Shown here: piece by piece, positions 1-7,944 of the stretch
Layout: the number at the start of each line of letters is the position of its first letter
Numbering within the stretch: the stretch's first letter is position 1
NCBI RefSeq assembly: GCF_017654485.1
Contig: NZ_CP061091.1
Span: forward strand, 3,501,233-3,565,232
Length of the DNA stretch: 64,000 nt
Source of the DNA: Roseomonas marmotae
GTDB taxonomy: Bacteria; Pseudomonadota; Alphaproteobacteria; Acetobacterales; Acetobacteraceae
Direction of reading: 5' to 3'
Position numbers and translations under genes: made by a program
Notes under the pieces: model-generated
What the model was told of the DNA's origin: nothing
The model's input: only the letters and a program-made list of their open reading frames with translations
Databases searched by the model: none

Positions 1-140
1 ATTGCCAGGGCCGCCGGGGCATGCCTACCCCTCTCCGGAATGGTTCGGGTGTGCACCGGGCCGGCTTTACCGCTAGGCTGCCTTCAGGAACAGGACGGTT
101 GCCACAGGCGGCACCCGTGGCAGGACTGCAGGACAGGTGA

Positions 141-746
141 ATGCGGGACGTTTCGGGGCAGCTTCAGCAGGGCATCCGCTGGCATTTGCGGCAGTCGACC
201 GAGGAACAGCACGCGGGCGTGGACATGCTGGGCAGCCGCTTCCCGCTGGAGACGCCGGCGGGCTACCGGCGCTTCCTCCGCGCCCATGCCCGCGCCCTGC
301 CCGCGCTGGAACAGGCGCTGGAGGAGGCCGGGATCGCCGGGCTGCTGCCCGACTGGCCCCGGCGTTCCCGCCGTGCCGCCCTGGCGGCCGACCTGGCCGC
401 GCTGGGCGTCGAGCCGCCGCCCCCCCTGCCCTTCGGGCCGCCGGCCAGCGCCGCCGCCGCCCTGGGCGCCGCCTATGTGCTGGAGGGGTCGCGCTTCGGC
501 AATGGCATGCTGCTGCGGCAGGTCAACAAGGCGGCCGGCCCTTCAAAACCGGCCGCCACAGCCTATCTCGGACATCAGGTGGCGGGAGAGGGCAATGCCT
601 GGCTCGCCTTCCTGGTGCGGCTGGAGGACCGGCTCGCCGATCCGGCACTGTGGCCCCAGGCCACCGAGGGCGCCCGCGACGCCTTCCGGTGCTTCCACGC
701 CGCCCTGGCCGCCGAACAGGCGGAGGACACCCCGCTTCATGCGTGA
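141..746 (+). CDS. bphO: biliverdin-producing heme oxygenase (BphO-like)
   Basis: A 201-residue protein resembling bacterial heme oxygenases, which open heme to biliverdin, iron and CO in the cytoplasm. His24, in a T-E-E-Q-H context, fits the proximal heme ligand, and G-S-R-F-G-N-G around residues 116-122 fits the glycine-rich distal helix. The stop overlaps the start of the following phytochrome gene by 8 bp, so the two are probably translationally coupled. This is the classic arrangement in which the oxygenase supplies the biliverdin chromophore of the photoreceptor. The start at 141 is preceded by a GGACAGG-like purine stretch. Family assignment is strong; that its main job is chromophore supply is inferred from the overlap. 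Confidence 0.88.
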   Translation: MRDVSGQLQQGIRWHLRQSTEEQHAGVDMLGSRFPLETPAGYRRFLRAHARALPALEQALEEAGIAGLLPDWPRRSRRAALAADLAALGVEPPPPLPFGPPASAAAALGAAYVLEGSRFGNGMLLRQVNKAAGPSKPAATAYLGHQVAGEGNAWLAFLVRLEDRLADPALWPQATEGARDAFRCFHAALAAEQAEDTPLHA

Positions 747-3315
747 CCCTGCTCCGCCACCGCCGATACAGGCCCCCCCGGTCGAGATCGACCTGACCAA
801 TTGCGATCGTGAGCCGATCCATCTGCTGGGCGCCATCCAGCCCAATGGCTTCCTGATCGCCACCTCCTCGGAATGGCAGATCCGCCGGGTCTCGGCCAAT
901 GTGGAGGAGTTCCTGGAGGAGCCGCCCGAGGCGCTGCTGGGACGGCCGCTCTCCGAGGTCTTTAGCTGGGAGGCGCTGCACGAGATCGGCGGGCGGCTGC
1001 ACATGCTGCGCGGCCCGGATGCGCTGGAGCGGCTTTTCGGCGTGGCGCTGCGCGATGGCGGGGCGCCCTATGACCTCGCCGTGCACATGGTGGACGAGCA
1101 GATCGTCATCGAGGCCGAGCCCTCGGATCTCGAGGACGGGCTGGAGGCCAGCACCACCGTCCGCAGCATGATCGCCCGCCTGCAGCAGGCCGACGGGATG
1201 GAGGGCCTCTGCCGGGAGGCGGTGCGCCAGATCCGCGGCCTGACCGGCTTCGCCCGCGTCATGCTCTACCGCTTCCATCACGATGGCGGCGGCGAGGTGG
1301 TCGCGGAATCCGCCGCCAGCTTCCTGGAGGCCTTCATGGGCCTGCGCTTCCCGGCCTCGGACATCCCGAAGCAGGCGCGCCAGCTCTACGAGCGCAACTG
1401 GCTGCGGCTGATCAGCGACGCCGATGCCGCCCCCGTGCCCATCCTGCCGGCGCGGGACGCCGATGGGCAGGTGCTGGACCTCTCGCTGAGCGTGCTCCGC
1501 AGCGTCTCCCCCATCCATATCGAGTACCTGAAGAACATGGGGGTCGCCGCCTCCATGTCGATCTCGGTGCTCCGCAAGGGCAAGCTCTGGGGGCTGATCG
1601 CCTGCCACAACCCCGAGCCGCTGCGTATCCCCTTCGAGCGCCGCACCGCCGCCGAGCTTTTCTCCCAGATCTTCTCCCTGCAGCTGGAGAGCCGGGAGCG
1701 GGAGATCGAGCTGGCGCGGGAGGCGGCGGCCAACAAGGTGCACAACCGGCTCATGGCCTCTCTGGGCGCCATGCGCCCGGGCAGCCGGAGCCTGACCGAT
1801 TTCCTGGACATCCTGTCCGAGGTGCTGCCCTGCGACGGCATCGGCCTGTGGAGCGCCAGCGGCACGGCGCTGCATGGCCATACGCCCACGGCCGAGGAAT
1901 TCGCCGCCCTGATCGGCTTCCTCAACCGTTCGGCCTCGGGCACCATCTTCTCCACCCACCATCTGGGCAAGCTGCATGAGCCCGCGCGCGACTATGCCGA
2001 CCGCGCCGCGGGGCTGCTGGCCCTCCCCCTCTCCCGTGCCCCGCGCGACTATCTCGTCTTCTTCCGCCGGCAGGTGGCGCATGCGGTGACCTGGGCGGGC
2101 AACCCTAACAAGCCCGTCAGCCTCGGCCCCAACGGCATCCGCCTGACCCCGCGCAAGAGCTTCGCCGCCTGGCGGGAGACGGTGGAGGGCCGCAGCGAGG
2201 CCTGGACCGAGAGCGACTTGCAGATGGCCGAGCGGCTGCGGATCTCGCTGCTCGAGGTGGTGCTGCAGCTCTCCGACATGGCGGAGCAGGAGAGGCGCGT
2301 GGCGCAGGAGCGGCAGGAGATCCTGATCGCCGAGCTGAACCACCGTGTGCGGAACATCCTCAGCCTGATCCGCGGGCTGGTGAAGCAGAGCCAGGGCAAT
2401 GCCGCCACGGTCGAGGAATTCGCCAAGCTGGTCGGCGGCCGCATCCAGGCCCTGGCCCGGGCGCATGACCAGATCACCGCCGATAAGTGGCAGCCGGCGC
2501 CGCTGGCCGACCTCGTGATGGCCGAGGCCGCCGCCTATCTGGAACACAAGGCCGACCGCGTCCTCCTCTCCGGCCCGCCGGTGCTGCTGGACCCGCAGGC
2601 GCATACGACCATGGCCCTCGTCATCCATGAGATGATGACCAATGCCGCCAAATACGGCGCGCTCTGCGACCGCCACGGCCTTGTCCGCATCACTTGGCAG
2701 CGGCTGCCCGAGGGTGCGCTGGAGATCCTCTGGACGGAAGAGGGCGGCCCCCCGGTGCAGCCACCGAGCCGCAAGGGCTTCGGCACCACCATCATCGAGC
2801 GCGCGGTGCCGCACGACCTGAAGGGCGAGGCCGAGCTGCGCTATACGCTGGGCGGCATGCAGGGCCGCTTCGTGCTGCCTGCCGCCTATGTGCATGACGC
2901 CGTCCCCCGCCCGGCCGAGGAGAGCCCCCAGCCTCTCCGCGAGGTGGAGGAGGAGAATGTCTCGCTGGCGCTGAACATCATGCTGGTCGAGGACAACCTG
3001 CTGATCGCCATGGATGCGGAGGATCAGCTCCGCCGCCTCGGCGCGGCCTCGGTGGAGGTGGCCTCCAACGTGCAGGCGGCCCTGCAGATCATCTCCCGCT
3101 CGCCGCCGGATATCGCGCTGCTGGACATGAACCTCGGGCGGGAGAACAGCTTCCCCGTCGCGGATGCGCTGACAGCGCGCGGCATCCCCTTCGTCTTCGC
3201 CACCGGCTATGGCGAGGCCAGCGCCTTCCCCGAACGATTCCGCGACGCGGCGGTCATCAAGAAACCCTATACCCAGAACGACATCCGGGCGGCGCTGCTG
3301 CGGCGGCTGGCCTGA
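739..3315 (+). CDS. bphP: bacteriophytochrome hybrid histidine kinase (PAS-GAF-PHY-HWE kinase-REC)
   Basis: An 858-residue red/far-red photoreceptor. Cys22, in T-N-C-D-R-E-P-I-H, is the expected biliverdin attachment residue. The PAS domain covers about residues 25-125, GAF about 140-310 with P-A-S-D-I-P near 204-209, and PHY about 330-510 with the P-R-K-S-F tongue motif near 471-475. The kinase carries E-L-N-H-R-V-R-N with His535, an HWE/HisKA2-type phosphoacceptor. A receiver domain with Asp796 forms the C-terminus (about 745-858). An upstream in-frame extension exists, but the start at 739 overlaps bphO by 8 bp and gives a normal phytochrome N-terminus. The fused receiver makes this a hybrid kinase; the downstream partner is unknown. 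HWE-family kinases often feed the PhyR stress response, and a phyR locus lies near 57 kb, so a link is possible but unproven. Confidence 0.93.
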   Translation: MRDPAPPPPIQAPPVEIDLTNCDREPIHLLGAIQPNGFLIATSSEWQIRRVSANVEEFLEEPPEALLGRPLSEVFSWEALHEIGGRLHMLRGPDALERLFGVALRDGGAPYDLAVHMVDEQIVIEAEPSDLEDGLEASTTVRSMIARLQQADGMEGLCREAVRQIRGLTGFARVMLYRFHHDGGGEVVAESAASFLEAFMGLRFPASDIPKQARQLYERNWLRLISDADAAPVPILPARDADGQVLDLSLSVLRSVSPIHIEYLKNMGVAASMSISVLRKGKLWGLIACHNPEPLRIPFERRTAAELFSQIFSLQLESREREIELAREAAANKVHNRLMASLGAMRPGSRSLTDFLDILSEVLPCDGIGLWSASGTALHGHTPTAEEFAALIGFLNRSASGTIFSTHHLGKLHEPARDYADRAAGLLALPLSRAPRDYLVFFRRQVAHAVTWAGNPNKPVSLGPNGIRLTPRKSFAAWRETVEGRSEAWTESDLQMAERLRISLLEVVLQLSDMAEQERRVAQERQEILIAELNHRVRNILSLIRGLVKQSQGNAATVEEFAKLVGGRIQALARAHDQITADKWQPAPLADLVMAEAAAYLEHKADRVLLSGPPVLLDPQAHTTMALVIHEMMTNAAKYGALCDRHGLVRITWQRLPEGALEILWTEEGGPPVQPPSRKGFGTTIIERAVPHDLKGEAELRYTLGGMQGRFVLPAAYVHDAVPRPAEESPQPLREVEEENVSLALNIMLVEDNLLIAMDAEDQLRRLGAASVEVASNVQAALQIISRSPPDIALLDMNLGRENSFPVADALTARGIPFVFATGYGEASAFPERFRDAAVIKKPYTQNDIRAALLRRLA

Positions 3316-3441
3316 GGCGGGCCGGGGAGGCTAACGAAACCATCCCTCGGAACATTCCGCCCGCGAAGTCACGGTCCGCGTTGGCGGCGCGGCCCTACCT
3401 TCCTATATGGTGGACAAATGATGACACGCCGGAGAGAATCG

Positions 3442-4422
3442 ATGCGACGTTCCGCCAGGTTCCTGGCCGCACTGGCCATGCTCGCGCTTGTGTTTGGACC
3501 CGCCCTGGCAGAGGCGCGGCCGGGTGGCGGCTTCAGTTCGGGTAGCCGCGGCTCGCGGAGCTTCAGCCCGCCCCCCGCCACACGCACCATCCCCAATACC
3601 ACCCCGCGGCCCTTCGACCGCAGCGCCACCCCGCCGACGCGCCCCGCCGCCCCGGCGACGCCAGGCGCCGCCGCGCCGGCCCGTGGAGGCATGTTCGGTG
3701 GCGGCTTCATGGCCGGCATGATGGGCGGCCTGATCGGCGTCGGCCTCGGCGGGCTGCTGTTCGGCAATGGGCTGTTCGGTGGCATCAGCGGCTTCGCTGG
3801 CATCCTGGGCCTGCTGCTGCAGGTGGCGCTGATCGTCTTCGCGGTTCGCTTCGTGATGAAGCTGATCCGCAACCGCCAGCAGCCCGCCATGGCCGGCGGC
3901 CCGCGCCCGCAGGCCGCCGCTGGTGGTCCTGCCCCGGCCGGCTCCTACGCCCGGCAGATGCAGGACGGCCGCCCCATGGGTGGCATGGGCGCCGGCGGTG
4001 CCCCCGCCGGAGTGCCGGTGCAGGTCGGGCCGGCCGATTTCCAGGCCTTCGAGCGGCTGCTGCGCGACATCAACATCGCCTGGACGCGGCGTGACGAGCC
4101 CGCCCTGGCCAGCCTCGCGACGGCCGAGATGGCCAGCTACTTCCGCAGCGACCTGCGCGATCTGGCCGCCCGCAACTGGCAGAACGAGACCCGCGACGTG
4201 AAGCTGGAGCAGGGTGACCTGTCCGAGGCCTGGCGCGAGGGCAATGCCGAATACGCCACTGTCGCCATGCGCTTCAGCCTGGTGGATGTGACGCGCGACA
4301 TGAGCAACGGCGCGGTGGTGGAGGGCGACCCCGAAAGCCGCAAGACGGTGTCCGAGCTCTGGACCTTCGTGCGCCAGAACGGCGGCGCCTGGCGGCTCTC
4401 GGCCATCCAGCAGCCCGGCTGA
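3442..4422 (+). CDS. Tim44-like domain membrane protein
   Basis: A 326-residue protein with an N-terminal signal peptide or anchor (about residues 5-27), a long Gly/Pro/Ser/Arg-rich segment, a glycine-rich hydrophobic stretch around 90-145, and a C-terminal Tim44-like domain (about 195-326) with an R-D-I-N-I-A-W segment. Tim44-like bacterial proteins are membrane-associated; their function is poorly known. The start at 3442 was chosen over the upstream in-frame ATG at 3418 because GGAGAG sits 5 bp before it. A strong terminator follows the gene, so it appears to be a single transcription unit. Family call good, function unassigned. Confidence 0.82.
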   Translation: MRRSARFLAALAMLALVFGPALAEARPGGGFSSGSRGSRSFSPPPATRTIPNTTPRPFDRSATPPTRPAAPATPGAAAPARGGMFGGGFMAGMMGGLIGVGLGGLLFGNGLFGGISGFAGILGLLLQVALIVFAVRFVMKLIRNRQQPAMAGGPRPQAAAGGPAPAGSYARQMQDGRPMGGMGAGGAPAGVPVQVGPADFQAFERLLRDINIAWTRRDEPALASLATAEMASYFRSDLRDLAARNWQNETRDVKLEQGDLSEAWREGNAEYATVAMRFSLVDVTRDMSNGAVVEGDPESRKTVSELWTFVRQNGGAWRLSAIQQPG

Positions 4423-4442
4423 AGCCAGGCACAGAGCTAAAG

Positions 4443-4478
4443 AAAAAGGGACATGGGCCGCCGCCCATGTCCCTTTTT
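4443..4478. terminator. strong Rho-independent terminator after the Tim44-like gene
   Basis: A perfect 16-bp inverted repeat (4443-4458 and 4463-4478) with a 4-nt CGCC loop. The outer five pairs are A-T, so the structure has U-tracts in both orientations and could act bidirectionally. It lies 20 bp past the stop of the gene ending at 4422. Confidence 0.93.
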
Positions 4479-4561
4479 CGTGCGCGGGTGATTCCGGGAT
4501 GGGACGGCCCGGCGGCATCGTCTATGCAGAAGGCTACTTCCTGCGCCCTGAGAGACTGCCA

Positions 4562-4945
4562 ATGTCCGGCTTTTCGGCCCATGACGAATACGAGTTTGGA
4601 GATGGCCACTCCGCCGGCCGTCGCTGGGCGGCGATGGCGCTGCGGGCCCTGGCCATCGTCTTCTGGGGCCTCGTTACCTTCGCCCTGACCTTTGCCGAGC
4701 TGGTGGCCGAGGTGGTGGCGCCGCTGCTGCTGATGCTGGGAGGTCTCTGGTGGGCGCTGACGCAGATCATCACCGCCCTGCCCGTGCCCCCGGAGATCCA
4801 GCCGATGCTGCGATCCTTCCCCACCCAGCTGGTCGCCGCCGGGCATGTGCTGACGCCGACGGGGCTGATCGTGCAGGGGCTGTGGCTGCTGGCGGTGGTT
4901 GCCGCCTGCCGGACCCTGAACGGGATCATCGCCAAGCAGACCTGA
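4562..4945 (+). CDS. small integral membrane protein, unknown function
   Basis: A 127-residue protein I do not recognise. After a polar N-terminal region (about 28 residues) it has a long hydrophobic stretch (about residues 30-75, probably two membrane helices) and another near the C-terminus (about 98-118). An in-frame ATG at 4499 would add 21 residues; 4562 is preferred because GAGAG lies about 7 bp upstream and 4499 lies just after the terminator. The kinase-like gene starts only a few bases downstream, so the two are probably co-transcribed. Confidence 0.6.
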   Translation: MSGFSAHDEYEFGDGHSAGRRWAAMALRALAIVFWGLVTFALTFAELVAEVVAPLLLMLGGLWWALTQIITALPVPPEIQPMLRSFPTQLVAAGHVLTPTGLIVQGLWLLAVVAACRTLNGIIAKQT

Positions 4946-4950
4946 GCTCC

Positions 4951-5901
4951 TTGGACCGGCTGACGCCCTTGCGGCTCTGCGTGCTGATCAATGCGGGGGG
5001 CGGTTCGGTGCTGGCCCAGGACCCGCAGCCGGCGCTGCGCGAGAGCTTCGCGCGGCACGGGCTGGAGGCCCATATCCAGATGCTGCCCGGCTCCGAGCTG
5101 GAGCAGGCGGCCCGCGCCGCCCTGGAAGAAACCGGCCCCGGCCGCCGCTACGATGCCGTGGTGGCCGGTGGCGGGGACGGCACCATCGGGCTGGTGGCGG
5201 GGATCATGGCCGGCACGGGCCGCGCCTTCGGCGTGCTGCCCCTGGGCACACTGAACCATTTCGCCAGGGATCTCGGCCTGCCGACGGATATCGACGGCGC
5301 GGTGCAGGTCATCGCGGCGCGGCAGCTTCAATCTGTGGATGTGGCGGAGGTGAACGGGCGGGTCTTCGTCAACAACTCCTCCATCGGCCTCTACCCCACC
5401 ATGGTGGTCGAACGCGACCGCCAGCGCCGCCGCGCCGGCTGGGGCAAATGGCCGGCCATGGCCCTGGCCTTCTGCAAGGTTGTGCTGCGCTATCCGCTGC
5501 GGCGGGTGCGGGTGCGGGCCAATGGCTGGAACCGGCGCTTCCGCACGCCGCTGATCTTCATCGGCAACAATGCCTATGAGATCAGCCTGCCCCATCCGGG
5601 CCGGCGCGCCCTGCTGAATGGCGGGCAACTCAGCCTCTTCATCCTGCGCAGCCGCCGCCCCTGGGGGCTGGCGAGGCTCGCGCTAAGGGCCATAACGGGT
5701 CAGCTCAGGCTGGAGCGGGATTTCGAGAGCCACATGGTGACGGAGGCCGAGATCACTTCGCGCTCCGCCTGGATGCGGGTCTCGGTGGATGGGGAGGTGG
5801 CGCCGATGCGCCCGCCCCTGCTCTATCGCATCCGCCCCGGCGCCCTGCGCGTCTTCGCGCCGCTGCGGGAGCGGGTGGGAGAGGACATCAAAAGCATCTG
5901 A
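4951..5901 (+). CDS. diacylglycerol/sphingosine kinase family protein
   Basis: About 316 residues with the DAGK catalytic-domain signature: the nucleotide-binding G-G-G-D-G-T-I-G motif near residue 73 and P-L-G-T-L-N-H-F-A-R-D near 97, followed by the beta-sandwich C-terminal domain expected of YegS/LCB5-type lipid kinases. The enzyme probably phosphorylates a membrane lipid alcohol at the inner membrane; the substrate cannot be told. No ATG fits: the likely start is TTG at 4951, with TTG 4969 and GTG 4981 as alternatives. It follows the small membrane protein by 5 bp, suggesting one operon. Confidence 0.83.
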   Translation: MDRLTPLRLCVLINAGGGSVLAQDPQPALRESFARHGLEAHIQMLPGSELEQAARAALEETGPGRRYDAVVAGGGDGTIGLVAGIMAGTGRAFGVLPLGTLNHFARDLGLPTDIDGAVQVIAARQLQSVDVAEVNGRVFVNNSSIGLYPTMVVERDRQRRRAGWGKWPAMALAFCKVVLRYPLRRVRVRANGWNRRFRTPLIFIGNNAYEISLPHPGRRALLNGGQLSLFILRSRRPWGLARLALRAITGQLRLERDFESHMVTEAEITSRSAWMRVSVDGEVAPMRPPLLYRIRPGALRVFAPLRERVGEDIKSI

Positions 5902-6016
5902 TCCGCCCGGCCATGGCAGCAGAGAGCAGGCCTTCCGGCGACGGACCCCCGGGGGCGTTCCAGCCAGCGGAGGCCTCCGGATGGAGGACCGGCGCTGGCC
6001 GGAAGGACGCCGGCCG

Positions 6017-6175
6017 TCAGCGATACTGCCAGTCGTTATCCGTCTCCGGCATCTCAGCCACCACATCGGTCAGCACGATGGAGACAAGCTGGTCCGCCGT
6101 GGTGCCCATCGCCGTCGCCTTTTCCTCCAGGCTCTCGGCGATCTCGTCAGGAAGCTCGATCTTCAGTTCCGTCAT
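6017..6175 (-). CDS. small ribbon-helix-helix-like protein (52 aa)
   Basis: A 52-residue ORF beginning M-T-E-L-K-I-E-L-P-D-E-I. An amphipathic strand followed by two predicted helices (residues about 8-22 and 27-40) resembles CopG/Arc-type ribbon-helix-helix proteins. GGTGGA lies 4 bp upstream of the ATG at 6175, supporting translation. No toxin-like gene is adjacent: glycolate oxidase genes lie upstream on the same strand and the lipid-kinase-like gene converges from the other side. It may be a small DNA-binding regulator or an orphan antitoxin-like protein; function is not assignable. Confidence 0.62.
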   Translation of the reverse strand: MTELKIELPDEIAESLEEKATAMGTTADQLVSIVLTDVVAEMPETDNDWQYR

Positions 6176-6312
6176 GATTCCACCCGCTTCATTCCACGCA
6201 CCCGGTCAAAACGCATCCCGCCCCCCCAGGATGCCGGGCCGGCAGCAAAAATTCACGTAAAAAGAATAACTTACCCCGAAGAAAGTCGATCCGCTGAAGG
6301 ACCTCCATGGCC

Positions 6313-7626
6313 TCAGGCTGCCGGCATGCCCGCCGGGCGCGGCCCGCCGGCCATCCAGTCCAGCAGTTCCACCGTATGCACCGCCGGCATCCCATCCTCG
6401 CCGCCCAGCTGGGTCAGGCAGCCGATATTGCCGCTGGCCACCATCGACGCGCCGGTGCGGCGCAGATTCTCCAGCTTGCGCTCCCGCAGCTGGCCGGCGA
6501 TGGCGGGCTGCATCAGGTTGTAAGTGCCGGCGCTGCCGCAGCAGAGATGCGCCTCCGCCGGCTCCCGCAGCGTGAAGCCGGCGCGGGCCAGCAGCTGCTT
6601 CGGCGCGGCGGTGATCTTCTGGCCATGCTGCAGGCTGCAGGCGGCGTGATAGGCCACCTCCAGCCCCGGCGCCGGGCGGCTGGGCTGGTAGCCGAATTCC
6701 AGCAGGACCTCGGAGATATCCCTGGCCCTGGCGGAGACGACGGCCGCCTTTTCCGCCAGTTCCGGCGCCTCCGTACGGAACATGAAGCCGTAGTCCTTGA
6801 CGGTGGTGCCGCAGCCCGAGGCGTTGATGACGATGGCATCCAGCCCCTCGCCCTCGATCTCCCGCGTCCAGGCCTCGATATTGGCGCGGGCCAGCGCCAT
6901 GGCGGGGTCGTGCTGGCCCATGTGGTGGTTCAGCGCGCCGCAGCAGCCCTGCTCCGCCGTCACCACCACCTCGATTCCCATGCGGGTCAGCAGGCGGATG
7001 GTGGCGGCATTGATGGAAGGCGCCAGGACCTTCTGCGCACAGCCCGTCAGCAGCGCCACGCGGCCGCGCCGGGTCCCTTCGGCGGGGTGGATCTGCGGGC
7101 GCGGGGTCCCGGCGGCCGGTGGCAGGCTGGTGGGGGCCAGGGCGAGCATGGCCCGCAGGCGCTGCGCCGTCATGGAGGCGCCGGGGATCAGCCCGCGCAG
7201 CGGCCGCGCCAGCGAGGCGCCCCGGAGCGCCAGCCGGAAGCGGCCGGGATAGGGCAGCAGCATGCCCAGCGCCCGGCGCAGCATCCGCTCCGGCCAGGGG
7301 CGGGTATAGGTCTGCTCGATATAGGTCCGGGCATGGTCGACCAGGTGCATGTAGTGCACGCCCGAGGGGCAGGTCGTCATGCAGGAAAGGCAGGAGAGGC
7401 AGCGGTCCACATGCTTCACCACCTCGGGGGTGGCGGGCTTGCCGCCTTCCAGCATGTCCTTGATCAGGTAGATGCGGCCGCGCGGGCTGTCCAGCTCATC
7501 GCCCAGCAGCACGAAGGTCGGGCAGGTGGCGGTGCAGAAGCCGCAATGGACGCAGCTCCGCAGGATGGCATTGGACTCCCGCGTATCCGGGTCCCTGAGC
7601 TGCTCGGGGCTGAAGCTGGTCTGCAT
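6313..7626 (-). CDS. glcF: glycolate oxidase iron-sulfur subunit GlcF
   Basis: A 437-residue electron-transfer subunit of glycolate oxidase (glycolate to glyoxylate, electrons to quinone). Two [4Fe-4S] motifs are visible near the N-terminus: C25-x2-C28-x2-C31-x3-C35 and C76-x2-C79-x2-C82-x3-C86, each ending in C-P. The C-terminal half has the repeated Cys-rich (CCG-type) motifs, including G-C-C-G-A-L-N and C-C-G-S-A-G-T. The frame is open 72 codons upstream, but 7626 gives the canonical GlcF N-terminus, with GAGGAG about 10 bp before it. It lies downstream of glcD and glcE, separated by an unusually long 318-bp gap. Confidence 0.93.
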   Translation of the reverse strand: MQTSFSPEQLRDPDTRESNAILRSCVHCGFCTATCPTFVLLGDELDSPRGRIYLIKDMLEGGKPATPEVVKHVDRCLSCLSCMTTCPSGVHYMHLVDHARTYIEQTYTRPWPERMLRRALGMLLPYPGRFRLALRGASLARPLRGLIPGASMTAQRLRAMLALAPTSLPPAAGTPRPQIHPAEGTRRGRVALLTGCAQKVLAPSINAATIRLLTRMGIEVVVTAEQGCCGALNHHMGQHDPAMALARANIEAWTREIEGEGLDAIVINASGCGTTVKDYGFMFRTEAPELAEKAAVVSARARDISEVLLEFGYQPSRPAPGLEVAYHAACSLQHGQKITAAPKQLLARAGFTLREPAEAHLCCGSAGTYNLMQPAIAGQLRERKLENLRRTGASMVASGNIGCLTQLGGEDGMPAVHTVELLDWMAGGPRPAGMPAA

Positions 7627-7944
7627 CCTCTGGCGTCTCCTCTGCCCGATAGCCTGAGGGCCCGCGTGGCGCCGCGCAAGTCCGGGCACATGCCCCGGCG
7701 CCGCCACGATCCCGCCCCACCAGGGCCGCGGGAGGCCCGCAACCTCCGCCCTCGCCGCAGCCACGGCAGGCGCCCCGCCGGGCCGGCCACCGCCCCCGTC
7801 CTTCCCCCAGAGGTACGGTGGCTGGCGACCCTGCGGGGCCATTTCCGCGCTTAACCTTTCCGCAGAGCCTCTGGCCGCAGAATGGGCGGGCCGCAGGAAA
7901 GATCCCCGCCATGTCCGCCCAGCCCGCCGCCACCGGCTGAAGCC
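7627..7944. other. 318-bp gap between glcE and glcF
   Basis: No convincing gene on either strand. The glcF frame stays open through much of it but encodes a low-complexity Gly/Arg/Pro sequence without family resemblance. A relatively AT-rich patch near 7850-7870 could hold a glcF promoter. The spacing contrasts with the 4-bp overlap between glcD and glcE. Confidence 0.4.

Noticed and set aside
523..2895. 790-residue minus-strand open frame inside bphP
   Set aside because: It is the antisense shadow of the phytochrome gene in GC-rich DNA: His/Gln/Ala/Gly-rich, no domains, no ribosome site.
3347..3400. GGAAC before the Tim44-like gene as a stress promoter
   Set aside because: The next CGTT is 24 bp away, outside the 16-17 bp spacing; CGGAACATTCCG is simply a short palindrome.
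6307..7854. 515-residue plus-strand open frame opposite glcF
   Set aside because: Low-complexity Gln/Gly/Arg/His composition typical of an antisense shadow; glcF on the other strand has complete iron-sulfur motifs.
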